Positions 1 through 8,096 of a stretch of 55,632 nucleotides of DNA are shown one piece after another (the stretch's first letter is position 1; each line of letters begins with the position of its first letter). The stretch lies in assembly GCA_021782495.1 (NCBI GenBank), contig JAJXUV010000011.1:1-55632 (forward strand). The letters are read 5' to 3'. The DNA comes from Pseudomonadota bacterium. Its GTDB lineage: Bacteria > Pseudomonadota > Gammaproteobacteria > UBA1113. The translations under genes and the position numbers were made by a program. Below the pieces are notes generated by a model. That model did not search any database, had not been told where the DNA came from, and saw nothing but the letters and a program-made list of their open reading frames with translations.

Positions 1-615
1 CATGGCTTCCATTTTTCTATCGGTTTCTACTTTATTTGTTTCCAGGGCTTCTATTTTCGCCGCCATAGATTCCACCATCTGCCTTAATTGCTGAACAGCA
101 TCCTCTCGCTCAGAAACCTGATTCGAGGAACGAGAAGAATAGGAAGAACGAGAAGACCTCCTCGCAGAACCTTCTTTTTTCCGTTCTTGCATAGCTTTCT
201 TTTCAGAAGGACTTGGTGAAACGGGGGTCAATACCATTTCCATATCTGTCATGCTTCCCTCCGTTGAACTCCCAGAATAATGGCTATAACTTAATTCGGA
301 ATCATCCACTTTACCCTTAGTTGCGGTCAAGGAAATTTTTTCCGGCTTTTTTCCTTTATTGCGATTGTTTCCGGCTTGTTGTGCGCCCGACAATTTAACT
401 TTTTCAGATTCTTTGGGTTCTCTTTCTTGTTTTGAGGACAGGTTTACTTTTCCCCTCTCGCTTACATAGTCTTTTCTGGATAACGCATCTATCACAACAG
501 ACCCTATTCCGTGAGCAGCAGCCGCACTACCACCCCCTACAGCAGCCCCTATACCTGTTCCAATACCGGGTGCAACCGCAGTTCCGATCGCAGCACCCAC
601 CAATGCACCCTTCAT
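1..615 (-). CDS. Glycine-zipper/coiled-coil protein, C-terminus off the window
   Basis: This is a minus-strand frame that stays open to the left edge, so the C-terminus is missing. I did not recognise a family. From the ATG at 615 the protein begins with a Gly/Ala-rich stretch (GAAIGTAVAPGIGTGIGAA and onward) that looks like a glycine-zipper membrane segment. A charged Lys/Glu/Ser linker follows, then an Arg/Ser-rich low-complexity patch, and then a heptad-like segment (QQLRQMVESMAAKIEALE) that should form a coiled coil. The frame is also open upstream to 735 without an ATG, and those codons look protein-like, so the true N-terminus may be longer or broken (see findings). The make-up resembles secreted effectors of intracellular bacteria, but that is only an impression. 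Confidence 0.6.
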   Translation of the reverse strand, partial: MKGALVGAAIGTAVAPGIGTGIGAAVGGGSAAAAHGIGSVVIDALSRKDYVSERGKVNLSSKQEREPKESEKVKLSGAQQAGNNRNKGKKPEKISLTATKGKVDDSELSYSHYSGSSTEGSMTDMEMVLTPVSPSPSEKKAMQERKKEGSARRSSRSSYSSRSSNQVSEREDAVQQLRQMVESMAAKIEALETNKVETDRKMEAM

Positions 616-898
616 AAAACTTGCGCCAATATCACCCTCAACAAATGGTATCTCACTCCAGCTCCTCAGCGTAGGAGAGGGTGTTACATAAATAAATTTA
701 ATTTTGCCTCCTTTATCTTGCTCAAACCAAATCCTTCAATTTCTTCCGGCTATACCCAACAAGAATACGCCTCCTTAATTCTTAGCTAAAAAATCACATT
801 TTAATGATATATCCTGCTTAATTTGAAAAGCAAGTTTTTTTGTGTATAAATTGTTATATTGTTGATAATATATAAACCGAATGGTTGTTTTTTATAGG
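616..898. other. Gap with possible broken N-terminal coding sequence
   Basis: The stretch 722-781 on the minus strand encodes a basic peptide (RRRILVGYSRKKLKDLV) that ends at a TGA. The downstream frame, open from 735, carries the sequence on towards the gene at 615. The remainder (about 785-898) is AT-rich with no gene. Confidence 0.35.
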
Positions 899-2791
899 CT
901 ACGATTCCTGCATATTTTCAATGTTTTCCTTCGAAACCACGGTTAAATAGGCGGGGATTTCGCCCGGTTCAAACACCTCTCCAGACACCAGATACAAACG
1001 GCTAAACCCTCGTTCATGCAGCGTTTCTGCAATGTCGATACCTTTTAAAAAAGAATTGTCGAAGTTATTGTCTAAGAAAATTCGAGTATCCAAAGCATAA
1101 CGGTGGATATTGCGGAGCAACTCTTCAGGTTGATGGTATTGATCGACTTTAGATTTTGTAAACACAAAAGTCGCCACACTGCGGGCAAAAGATTCATTGT
1201 CGTCGAGGATAATCGTATCGGCATCCGCCATATCAGCAGTTGTTTCTAAAACGGTGATGGGCACTTCAGGCGCCAAGGATTTGGGTAAAATACGGATTTT
1301 CATTTCAGTCGCTCTGTTCTGAATGTCATGTTCGACATAATGACTTGTCACTAAAATCGCTCGCTTCAATCCCGTTGCTGCAATCACTTCCAAACCATTT
1401 TTATCCTGGCCAATCAATTCATAATCACTTAATAAGAAAATATGGTCTTTCTCTTCGGGTGTTTGCCCATTAATAAAAGCAAGCGCTTCAGAACCCTGTT
1501 GAAAATGGTGAATAGCAATATCGTGGTTTTCCTTAGCAACACTTTCGAAGCGCAAATCCCAAGCACCATGAATCGAAGGATCGTCGTCCAATATGATGAC
1601 TCTATCTTTTTCCTTCAAAATAATTTCATCTACGCACCAAGTTGGCACTTGGATTCTTGAAAAAGTGAGCGTCATGGTGGTGCCTTTTCCGCTTGTGGAA
1701 TCAATGTCCAATTCACCATAATTGTTTTCCAAAGTTTCCCAAATTTGGCCAAAACCAATGCCATGTCCAGCGGCTTTGCCCGACGTAAAAGCTTCTTTAT
1801 TGAGAATTTTATTCACTAATTCAGTCGGCATCCCTTTGCCATTGTCTTGAATGACGATTCGAACCCATTCATCGTCTACAGATAATCCGATGGTCACTTC
1901 TCCCAGATTGTCTTCGAAGGCATCGACTGCATTGTTAATTAAATTAGAAAGCATTCTTTCAAAATAGTTTTTTTGCACTCGAATGAAGGAAAATTGCGCA
2001 TCCTGATTGATATGAGCATTGAATTGAATGGGTAGAGATTTGTATTGGTATCGTTTGGCGGTGAGCACTTCGGATAACAGGATCGACACTAATACCGCTT
2101 CGCGTTCTTCAATACTTCCATCATCGATTTCTTTTTTCTTATATTGTTCCAGTAAATGTCGAGTAATGTCTCTAATCGTCGTCACCGATCGCCTTAAATC
2201 GACACGTTGGTTTTCAGGTAATCCTGCAGCCGAATTAGCAATCGTCGACAATGTCGTTAAGGGCGACTGAACATCGTGTACCACTTGATAGGCGAGTTTT
2301 CGGAATTTTTCTTCCTGTTCGATCAATACTTTTTGTGTTTCGTTTTCTATTTTAGCGTCTTCTAGTTTTTTTTGTGTTTCTTTGAGTTCAGTAATGTCCA
2401 TGGAAGTACCCACGGTTCCTATAACATTTCCTGCTTCATCAAATAATGGAACCTTTGTTGTCAACAAATAAACAGTACCAGCAGAAGTTTCAGCAAATTC
2501 TTCAAAGCTCATGGCAGTCTTTGAAGACATCACTAAATTATCATTTTCAATAAGATCTTTAGCCTGATTTGCCCAGGGCATATCAAAGTCTGTTTTTCCA
2601 ATAATTTCCTCAGGAGCCTTTAATCCAATCAGTTTGGCAATTGTTTTGTTACAACCCAAATAACGCCCATTTTTATCTTTCCACCAATGATTACCTGCTA
2701 TGGAATCCCCAATAGCATTTAGATGGCTTTGTGTTAGTCTAAGTTTAGTTTTTTCTCTACTAAACATTTTATATAATTTTGAAAAACACAT
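899..2791 (-). CDS. Hybrid sensor kinase: PAS, histidine kinase, two receiver-like domains
   Basis: This 630-residue cytoplasmic protein has no obvious membrane segment. Residues about 25-135 form a PAS domain. A helix leads to an H-box with His172 in VVHDVQSPL. The ATP-binding domain has the N-box NLINNAVDAF around 283-292, DNGKGMP around 316-322 and GHGIGFGQ around 342-349. Two receiver-like domains follow. The first has an acidic pocket DDD at 402-404 and SDYEL near 455-459. The second has DD at 530-531 and a candidate phospho-acceptor at LDNN near 573-576. Together they imply an intramolecular phosphorelay from a soluble signal. A strong Shine-Dalgarno (AAGGAG) precedes the ATG. The gene follows the carbamoyltransferase and racemase genes on the same strand after a 67-base gap and may be co-transcribed with them. 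The input signal is unknown. Confidence 0.85.
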   Translation of the reverse strand: MCFSKLYKMFSREKTKLRLTQSHLNAIGDSIAGNHWWKDKNGRYLGCNKTIAKLIGLKAPEEIIGKTDFDMPWANQAKDLIENDNLVMSSKTAMSFEEFAETSAGTVYLLTTKVPLFDEAGNVIGTVGTSMDITELKETQKKLEDAKIENETQKVLIEQEEKFRKLAYQVVHDVQSPLTTLSTIANSAAGLPENQRVDLRRSVTTIRDITRHLLEQYKKKEIDDGSIEEREAVLVSILLSEVLTAKRYQYKSLPIQFNAHINQDAQFSFIRVQKNYFERMLSNLINNAVDAFEDNLGEVTIGLSVDDEWVRIVIQDNGKGMPTELVNKILNKEAFTSGKAAGHGIGFGQIWETLENNYGELDIDSTSGKGTTMTLTFSRIQVPTWCVDEIILKEKDRVIILDDDPSIHGAWDLRFESVAKENHDIAIHHFQQGSEALAFINGQTPEEKDHIFLLSDYELIGQDKNGLEVIAATGLKRAILVTSHYVEHDIQNRATEMKIRILPKSLAPEVPITVLETTADMADADTIILDDNESFARSVATFVFTKSKVDQYHQPEELLRNIHRYALDTRIFLDNNFDNSFLKGIDIAETLHERGFSRLYLVSGEVFEPGEIPAYLTVVSKENIENMQES

Positions 2792-2858
2792 ATACTCCTT
2801 CCTTAAAGGTAAAGTTAGAATTATAGCCTCTTTAGAAAAATAACCTGAAAATTTATCA

Positions 2859-3575
2859 TTACAATATCTTTTCTTTAAGATCGCTGCAAATAAAATCTCT
2901 TAAGGCTTTACTATGCAAATAAGTGGTATCTATTATGTTAGCAGATAGTCCTGCTTCTTCGAAAAAATAAGACAGCTCCGTACACGCCAGCAATACAGCA
3001 TCAGCAACATGCTTTTTTACTAACCCATTCACTATTTTCAATATTTCAGCAGAACGCTTTTCATCCCAATGCCCCTTACATAAACAATCGAAGATAAAAT
3101 CGTTAATAATCATCATCTCTGAATAAGATGGCATAATTAATTCAACATTACAGTTTTGCTTAAAATACGCAGGATAAAAATCACCTTGCATAGTATAGAT
3201 TGTTCCCAAAACCGCAATTTTATTTATTTTGTTCTGTTGAATAACGTTAATAACAGGATCTAAAATATGCAATATTGGAATATTAAGACAAGCTTTAAGT
3301 TCCGGGTAAACTTTATGTAAGGTATTAGAACATAATGCCAATATATCTACTCCAGCGGCTTGTAAAGTCAATGCAGCTTCTGTCATAATTTGAGATACTA
3401 TATCCCATCGGCTTGAAACAATCGCCGATACAATTTCTTCAAATTCTACGCTGACCATCACTATTTTCGCACTATGGTGTTTGCCCAATACTTCATTAAC
3501 AAAACGATTTATTTTAAGATAATAATCTGTTGTTGATTCTGGGCTGGTACCGCCAATTAAACCTATCGTCTTCAC
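2859..3575 (-). CDS. Aspartate/glutamate racemase family protein
   Basis: The protein is likely a PLP-independent amino-acid racemase (Asp/Glu/hydantoin racemase superfamily). The N-terminus has IGLIGGTSPEST, and the two expected catalytic cysteines are present in LALCSNT and LLACTEL, each in its own half of the pseudo-dimeric fold. These enzymes swap the alpha-proton between two cysteine thiols; the substrate here is probably aspartate or glutamate but cannot be fixed from sequence. I chose the GTG at 3575 because GGAG lies six bases upstream. A TTG at 3587 would overlap the preceding gene. The stop of the carbamoyltransferase gene (TAG) is one base before this GTG, so the two are translationally coupled and probably act together. 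Confidence 0.85.
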   Translation of the reverse strand: MKTIGLIGGTSPESTTDYYLKINRFVNEVLGKHHSAKIVMVSVEFEEIVSAIVSSRWDIVSQIMTEAALTLQAAGVDILALCSNTLHKVYPELKACLNIPILHILDPVINVIQQNKINKIAVLGTIYTMQGDFYPAYFKQNCNVELIMPSYSEMMIINDFIFDCLCKGHWDEKRSAEILKIVNGLVKKHVADAVLLACTELSYFFEEAGLSANIIDTTYLHSKALRDFICSDLKEKIL

Positions 3576-3576
3576 T

Positions 3577-4608
3577 CTACGCTCCAAAAATCAAAGCCAA
3601 CAATGCTTTTTGTGCATGTTTTCTATTTTCAGCCACATCGTAAATAACAGAATAAGCACTATCTATAACCGCTTCTTCAGCTTCTCTTCCACGATCGATG
3701 GGCATGGGGTTGGCAAAAATAGCATTTTCAGTTTTCCGCATTTTTGCTTCAGTGACAATCCATTCTTTCAAGGATAAAGAACGATCCACTTCAGCTTGAT
3801 ATTGAAATTCACCCTGCTCGTAAGCTTTATTTGTTACCCAGTTTCTCACATACACAACGTGCGTATCTTCATACCCTACATTTGGATCGTGAATTTCTTC
3901 ATAAGTAGTATTGTTTTTTTCGCAATGAATTTTGGTCTGCTGACGAACTTCAGAATCTAAGGCATAGCCTTCTGGATAAGCCAATTTAATGTTCATACCC
4001 ATTCTGGCAGCAAGTAGTAAATGCGATTGAACAGCAGCCCAAGGCCTTGCCAATCCGCTACTCCCCCAGGTGACTAAAAGGGTTTTACCTTTTAAAGCAT
4101 TGATATCATTTTCAGAAGATATTTTTTCAGACCATCCCATCACATCCGCCAAAGCCTGACAAGGATGAACCCGATCGTCTGCCATTCCAATCACAGGGAT
4201 ATCGGCAAAATGAGCAAAATCTCTTACAAATTGATGGCCTTCTCCATATTGTTTAATGGCATTCATACACATACGAATACCCACACCATCGACATATCGG
4301 CTCATCACTCGCGCCATGTCTTTTAAAGCTTCAGAAGAAGCGATGCCTTGTTTGGATTTACTCCAACTCATTTCGGATGAACGATAAATGGAATGTCCAC
4401 CCAATTCGCTCACTGCCATATCAAAAGAAAGATGCGTGCGCAAAGAAGGGTTATAAAAAAGCATTAAAAAACTTTTGTTTTTGAGCACACTACTCCAACG
4501 CAGGTTATGGGGATCTTTCTTCATTTCTGAAGCCAATACTAAAATCTTCTGAATATCTTCAAGTTCCCAATCTTCTGTACAAATAAAATCTTTTCCAAAA
4601 AGTGACAT
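3577..4608 (-). CDS. Carbamoyltransferase, acetylornithine-type, with altered motifs
   Basis: This belongs to the aspartate/ornithine carbamoyltransferase superfamily and most resembles N-acetylornithine carbamoyltransferase (AOTCase). The C-terminal AVIDSAYSVIYDVAENRKHA parallels the AOTCase tail, and HPCQ (148-151) is intact for carbamoyl-phosphate binding. Two hallmark motifs differ. The phosphate loop is SLRTH (55-59) rather than S-x-R-T-R, and the usual HCLP near the C-terminus reads NPMP. The fold and carbamoyl-phosphate site are thus probably kept while the second substrate, or the activity itself, may have changed. The length of 343 residues is normal for AOTCase. AGGGG precedes the ATG. 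It heads a probable operon with the racemase and perhaps the hybrid kinase. No other arginine gene is visible here, so it is not an obvious arginine-biosynthesis enzyme. Confidence 0.8.
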   Translation of the reverse strand: MSLFGKDFICTEDWELEDIQKILVLASEMKKDPHNLRWSSVLKNKSFLMLFYNPSLRTHLSFDMAVSELGGHSIYRSSEMSWSKSKQGIASSEALKDMARVMSRYVDGVGIRMCMNAIKQYGEGHQFVRDFAHFADIPVIGMADDRVHPCQALADVMGWSEKISSENDINALKGKTLLVTWGSSGLARPWAAVQSHLLLAARMGMNIKLAYPEGYALDSEVRQQTKIHCEKNNTTYEEIHDPNVGYEDTHVVYVRNWVTNKAYEQGEFQYQAEVDRSLSLKEWIVTEAKMRKTENAIFANPMPIDRGREAEEAVIDSAYSVIYDVAENRKHAQKALLALIFGA

Positions 4609-4802
4609 GTTTACCCCTATATTTGCTCTTTATTTTATAAAAATAACCTTACGCTTCATCAAATTATAAGCAAAAAATGTACCATATTTACATTTGGCAA
4701 TGCAATAACTGTACAAAAACGAAGAGCCCCACTAGCATTTATCATGATTTGTTGTTAAAATTATGTCTGAACGAACAGTAAGGATAATAAACGGAGGAAA
4801 AT

Positions 4803-5591
4803 ATGCCTAAAAGTTCGCCTGAACAAATAATCGACGAAGAAAAAAGCAGTAAAATTGCCACGATCTGGCCGCGAGGAATGGAACATATCCGACACGACTT
4901 AGCTGGCTTTGCCAGCAGTATTCGCATAGATAACAATTGGTTAAAAAAAGCAATGCCTGATTTGTTAAAAGGTTACCAATTGGCCGCACAGAATCAATTA
5001 GTAGAACCTTCTATAGAAGCACATTTGTTACAAGCCATTGAAAATGCGCCGACGGAACTCGGCAATACACTCGAAAAATTCTCTGATTATCTTCAGGCAT
5101 TGAATGTATACAGTCAAAACTTAAGCAAACCTCAAACCTATCCTTCTTTTTATGTGGGCGCTTTGATTCAAGCTTTATTAACGCAATATCCTTGGGAAAC
5201 CCCGGAACAAAGAAATACTGTTCAAATGAATATCGCATCTGATTTTCAAGTTCAATGTGAAGAATCTTTAATCCAAGCCCTTTTGTGGAATTTTTTAGAA
5301 ATGGCTTTGTCGCAAATCGCACTTAAAAAACAGGGTGAAATTCACATTTGGATGGAAGAAGAACCTCGGTATTTTGTGCTGCATTTCAAAGACACCTTGG
5401 GCACAACGGCGGAAAAAACTTTAGCGCAATCCTTTGATGCGTGTTTTTTGCGACGAAATGGCAAAATGCAACTTGGATTAGGGTTTTGTCAGTTGCAATG
5501 TTTGTATTTGGGTGGGGATGTGGTGTATGAGATTGAGAAAGGAAAATATACTCAGATCAGCGTGAAGTTTGCTAAAAACGCTTCTGCTTAA
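4803..5591 (+). CDS. Degenerate histidine-kinase-like protein
   Basis: This 262-residue protein looks like the catalytic half of a sensor kinase without a sensor. IRHDLAGFASSIR around residues 29-40 resembles an H-box with His31. A helical region follows, then an ATP-binding-like domain. Its N-box (LLWNFLEMAL) retains an Asn, the G1 position reads HFKDTLG, and the glycine-rich lid reads LGLGFCQLQ. The spacing is compact and several conserved glycines are missing, so it may be a histidine phosphotransfer protein or pseudokinase rather than an active enzyme. It is divergently transcribed from the carbamoyltransferase gene and has a good GGAGG ribosome site. The nearby hybrid kinase at 899 is a plausible partner, but that is inference. 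Confidence 0.7.
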   Translation: MPKSSPEQIIDEEKSSKIATIWPRGMEHIRHDLAGFASSIRIDNNWLKKAMPDLLKGYQLAAQNQLVEPSIEAHLLQAIENAPTELGNTLEKFSDYLQALNVYSQNLSKPQTYPSFYVGALIQALLTQYPWETPEQRNTVQMNIASDFQVQCEESLIQALLWNFLEMALSQIALKKQGEIHIWMEEEPRYFVLHFKDTLGTTAEKTLAQSFDACFLRRNGKMQLGLGFCQLQCLYLGGDVVYEIEKGKYTQISVKFAKNASA

Positions 5592-5610
5592 GAGTTCAAG
5601 TTTGATTGTT

Positions 5611-5694
5611 CTAACCGAGCCGCGACCGTGAGGGAGCGGAGAAAGCGGGCCCCCTTCTCTTTTCACCGCTCCCTCACGGTCGCGGCTCGGTTAG
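5611..5694. repeat. Family C hairpin: perfect 29-bp inverted repeat
   Basis: The left arm 5611-5639 is the exact reverse complement of the right arm 5666-5694, around a 26-base loop that itself contains short complementary runs (AGAA with TTCT, GGG with CCC). The arm begins CTAACCGAGCCGCG. It lies between two convergent genes, 20 bases after the kinase-like stop and 27 before the ubiI stop, so it could serve as a bidirectional terminator. A shortened relative is at 18846-18876. Confidence 0.85.
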
Positions 5695-5721
5695 GGCATT
5701 ATGAATCTCCGGTTATAACAA

Positions 5722-6906
5722 TCACCGTATCGTTTGTTGCACAATCCACTCTTTTACCCAAGGCAATCGATGCGTTAAATTCAAACCGCGCTGACGCAAC
5801 CATTTTAAAGCAGGGATATCATTGCCAAATAAACAACGAAAACCATCCATCGTCACTAACATTTGGGTATTGTCTGCTTTACGCGCACGCTCATAACGTC
5901 TTAAAGTACTGTATTTCACACGCTCTTGTTTGTGTGCGTATTCCGACAATATTAATTCTGCTAATAAAGCCGCATCAGCCAAACCCAAATTTAATCCTTG
6001 GCCTGCTAAGGGATGAATCGTATGCGCCGCATCACCGACCAAAGCCAAACCGGGTTGTACGTACTGTTTAGCATGACGCCTAATCAAAGGAAATCGTGCG
6101 CGCGGTCTTACTTCTAGGATGGCACCCAAACGATCTTGAAAAGCCTCTCTCAAAACACTTGCAAAATCGACATCAGGCAAGGCCATCAATTTTTCAATGT
6201 GTGTGGGATTGCTAGACCACACAATCGAAGAAAGATCGGGCTCGGCCAAAGGTAAAAAAGCCAAAGGGCCTTGGGGCATAAACACTTGTCTGGCCGTATG
6301 GTGATGGGGCCTTTCCGTTTTCACCGTACACACCAAAGCATGGTGTTGGTAATCGCGGGTTTTAAGTTCGATCTGTGCAGCTTGTCTTAACCAAGATTCG
6401 GCACCATCTGCACCGATAATGAGGGGTGCAGTAAAAACACCTTGATCGGTGTGCAACGCCATCATCGACTTTTCTTCAAGGCGCTCTAAACTTTCTAAAT
6501 TCAAGTGCGTGATCGTATCAATCGATTTAGAACACAAAACAGTTTGCCACAAGACTTGCAACATCACATTGTTTTCTACAATGTAGCCTAACGTCAATTC
6601 ACCCACGGAGGCGGCATCAAATTCGATACGGCCATCTCCATCCCATACTTCCATTTGATTAAAAGGACTGACACGTAAAGCCGCCATCGATTCCCACACA
6701 TTTAACTTTTCAAATAGGCGATGCGAGGCCGGTGTAATGGCACTCACGCGCACATCGTATTGTTCCGGCTTGAATGTTTCGACACCCCCTCGTTTGTCGA
6801 GTAAAGCAATGCGTTTGTCACTGTGTTGCAAGAGCAAAGCAAGCGTTAATCCCACTATTCCGCCACCAACAATGATCACATCGTAGAATTTTTCACTTAC
6901 ACCCAT
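5722..6906 (-). CDS. ubiI: FAD-dependent ubiquinone-biosynthesis hydroxylase (UbiI/VisC type)
   Basis: The enzyme is a flavin monooxygenase of the UbiH/COQ6 family that hydroxylates the aromatic ring of ubiquinone precursors, probably at C5. The N-terminal dinucleotide fold is VIIVGGGIVGLTLALLLQ. The second FAD motif is LVGDAAHTIHPLAGQGLNLG near residue 290-310. I place the start at the ATG at 6906 because the fold begins only nine residues later. The longer frame to 6999 lies inside the end of ubiH. It overlaps ubiH by 10 bases, giving the pepP-ubiH-ubiI order of E. coli. Assignment to UbiI rather than UbiF or UbiM rests on this order. Confidence 0.9.
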   Translation of the reverse strand: MGVSEKFYDVIIVGGGIVGLTLALLLQHSDKRIALLDKRGGVETFKPEQYDVRVSAITPASHRLFEKLNVWESMAALRVSPFNQMEVWDGDGRIEFDAASVGELTLGYIVENNVMLQVLWQTVLCSKSIDTITHLNLESLERLEEKSMMALHTDQGVFTAPLIIGADGAESWLRQAAQIELKTRDYQHHALVCTVKTERPHHHTARQVFMPQGPLAFLPLAEPDLSSIVWSSNPTHIEKLMALPDVDFASVLREAFQDRLGAILEVRPRARFPLIRRHAKQYVQPGLALVGDAAHTIHPLAGQGLNLGLADAALLAELILSEYAHKQERVKYSTLRRYERARKADNTQMLVTMDGFRCLFGNDIPALKWLRQRGLNLTHRLPWVKEWIVQQTIR

Positions 6907-8096
6907 AATGATTTCTGCGCGCCTCCCAATCCCAAACGTGCCAATACAGATTTCGCTTGCGGCATCCATTCCAAACCACCTAAAGCTAAAGATTGCCAAT
7001 AAAATCCAAATTTATGATCGAGCGCAAATCGGGTCACCAAAAAATGGGTAAAAACTTCAATTTGCCTTCTATCCGCTGCTTGTCGATGCACATAGTCTTT
7101 CAATACCGCTTCTGTACTGTAATCACGACCCGATTGTTGTGCCCATTGCAAAACTTCTGCCAAGACCATCGCACTGCGCAAACCGAGGTTAAATCCTTGG
7201 GCCGCAACAGGATGCACCGTTTGCCCCGCATTGCCGATCAATACCAAACCTTCTCGACAGATTTCGGCTGCGCGCAATCGTTTCAAAGGATAAGCAATTG
7301 GTTTTGAGACACTGAAAAGACGCCCCAATCGATAACCCCAGATCGCTTGTATCGTCGATAACAAATCAGGTTGCGACAAGGATTGCCATCGCGCTGCTTC
7401 CTCGCGGGGGAGACTGCCGATAAAGGTTGCGGTTTTATCGCCCATTGGTAACACTGCCATTAATCCCGAACGCGTAAAGCGTTCATACGCAGAACGCTGC
7501 AAAGATCGACTGAAACTCAATTGCGACACCAAAGCGCTTTGTTGATAATCCCAGACTTGGGCTTTAATCCCCACTTGTCTTCGTATCCAAGAATCACTCC
7601 CATCGGCAGCAACTAACAAACGCGCGCTGATATTTTCCTCACCCTCATTTAAACTCAGTTGCCATTGTTCTTTGAGGCGCGTACAAGCTGTTACTTGATA
7701 AGGCGCATAAAGTTTTAAATTTTTTTGCACTTGGACATGCTGCGCCAATGCTTTTTGCAAAGTATGAATCTCGATGTGACAACCCAAAGAAGGCAAACCC
7801 TGTTCGGCGGCTACAATTTTAGCAATGCCAAAACGGCCTTCGCGCGAAATATGAATGCTGTCGATGGGATGCGCTTTTTCTTTTATATGCGACCACACCC
7901 CGAGTTTTTGCAAAATACGTTCTGAAGTATAAGACAAACCAATGGCACGATTGTCATTTCCAAGATCTGCTCTTTCGGTATAATCAATGGTTTCTACGAT
8001 GGCAATGCGCCAATCTGTATTCGCTAACGCCAAGGCCAAACTATTGCCGACTAAGCCACCACCGACGATTACGATGTCATAAGGTTCAACTTTCAT
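6897..8096 (-). CDS. ubiH: 2-octaprenyl-6-methoxyphenol hydroxylase
   Basis: This 399-residue flavin monooxygenase acts in aerobic ubiquinone synthesis. It has the Rossmann signature IVIVGGGLVGNSLALAL at the N-terminus, the middle DG motif (AADGSDSWIRR) and the FAD ribose motif LIGNAGQTVHPVAAQGFNLG, which resembles UbiH more than UbiI. It overlaps pepP by four bases (ATGA) and ubiI by ten, so all three are translationally coupled. Length is normal for the family. No cofactor residue appears to be missing. Confidence 0.92.
   Translation of the reverse strand: MKVEPYDIVIVGGGLVGNSLALALANTDWRIAIVETIDYTERADLGNDNRAIGLSYTSERILQKLGVWSHIKEKAHPIDSIHISREGRFGIAKIVAAEQGLPSLGCHIEIHTLQKALAQHVQVQKNLKLYAPYQVTACTRLKEQWQLSLNEGEENISARLLVAADGSDSWIRRQVGIKAQVWDYQQSALVSQLSFSRSLQRSAYERFTRSGLMAVLPMGDKTATFIGSLPREEAARWQSLSQPDLLSTIQAIWGYRLGRLFSVSKPIAYPLKRLRAAEICREGLVLIGNAGQTVHPVAAQGFNLGLRSAMVLAEVLQWAQQSGRDYSTEAVLKDYVHRQAADRRQIEVFTHFLVTRFALDHKFGFYWQSLALGGLEWMPQAKSVLARLGLGGAQKSLWV

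Noticed and set aside
432-789. Two short plus-strand frames opposite the glycine-zipper gene
   Set aside because: The minus-strand frame has a coherent Gly-zipper, linker and coiled-coil make-up; the plus-strand peptides are low-complexity Ser/Pro/Gln/His-rich readings of it.
5628-6071. A 147-codon plus-strand frame starting in hairpin C
   Set aside because: It runs antisense through ubiI and starts inside the palindrome arm, with no ribosome site or recognisable domain.
6907-6999. A 31-residue N-terminal extension of UbiI
   Set aside because: It lies in the ubiH coding sequence; the FAD-binding fold begins right after the ATG at 6906.
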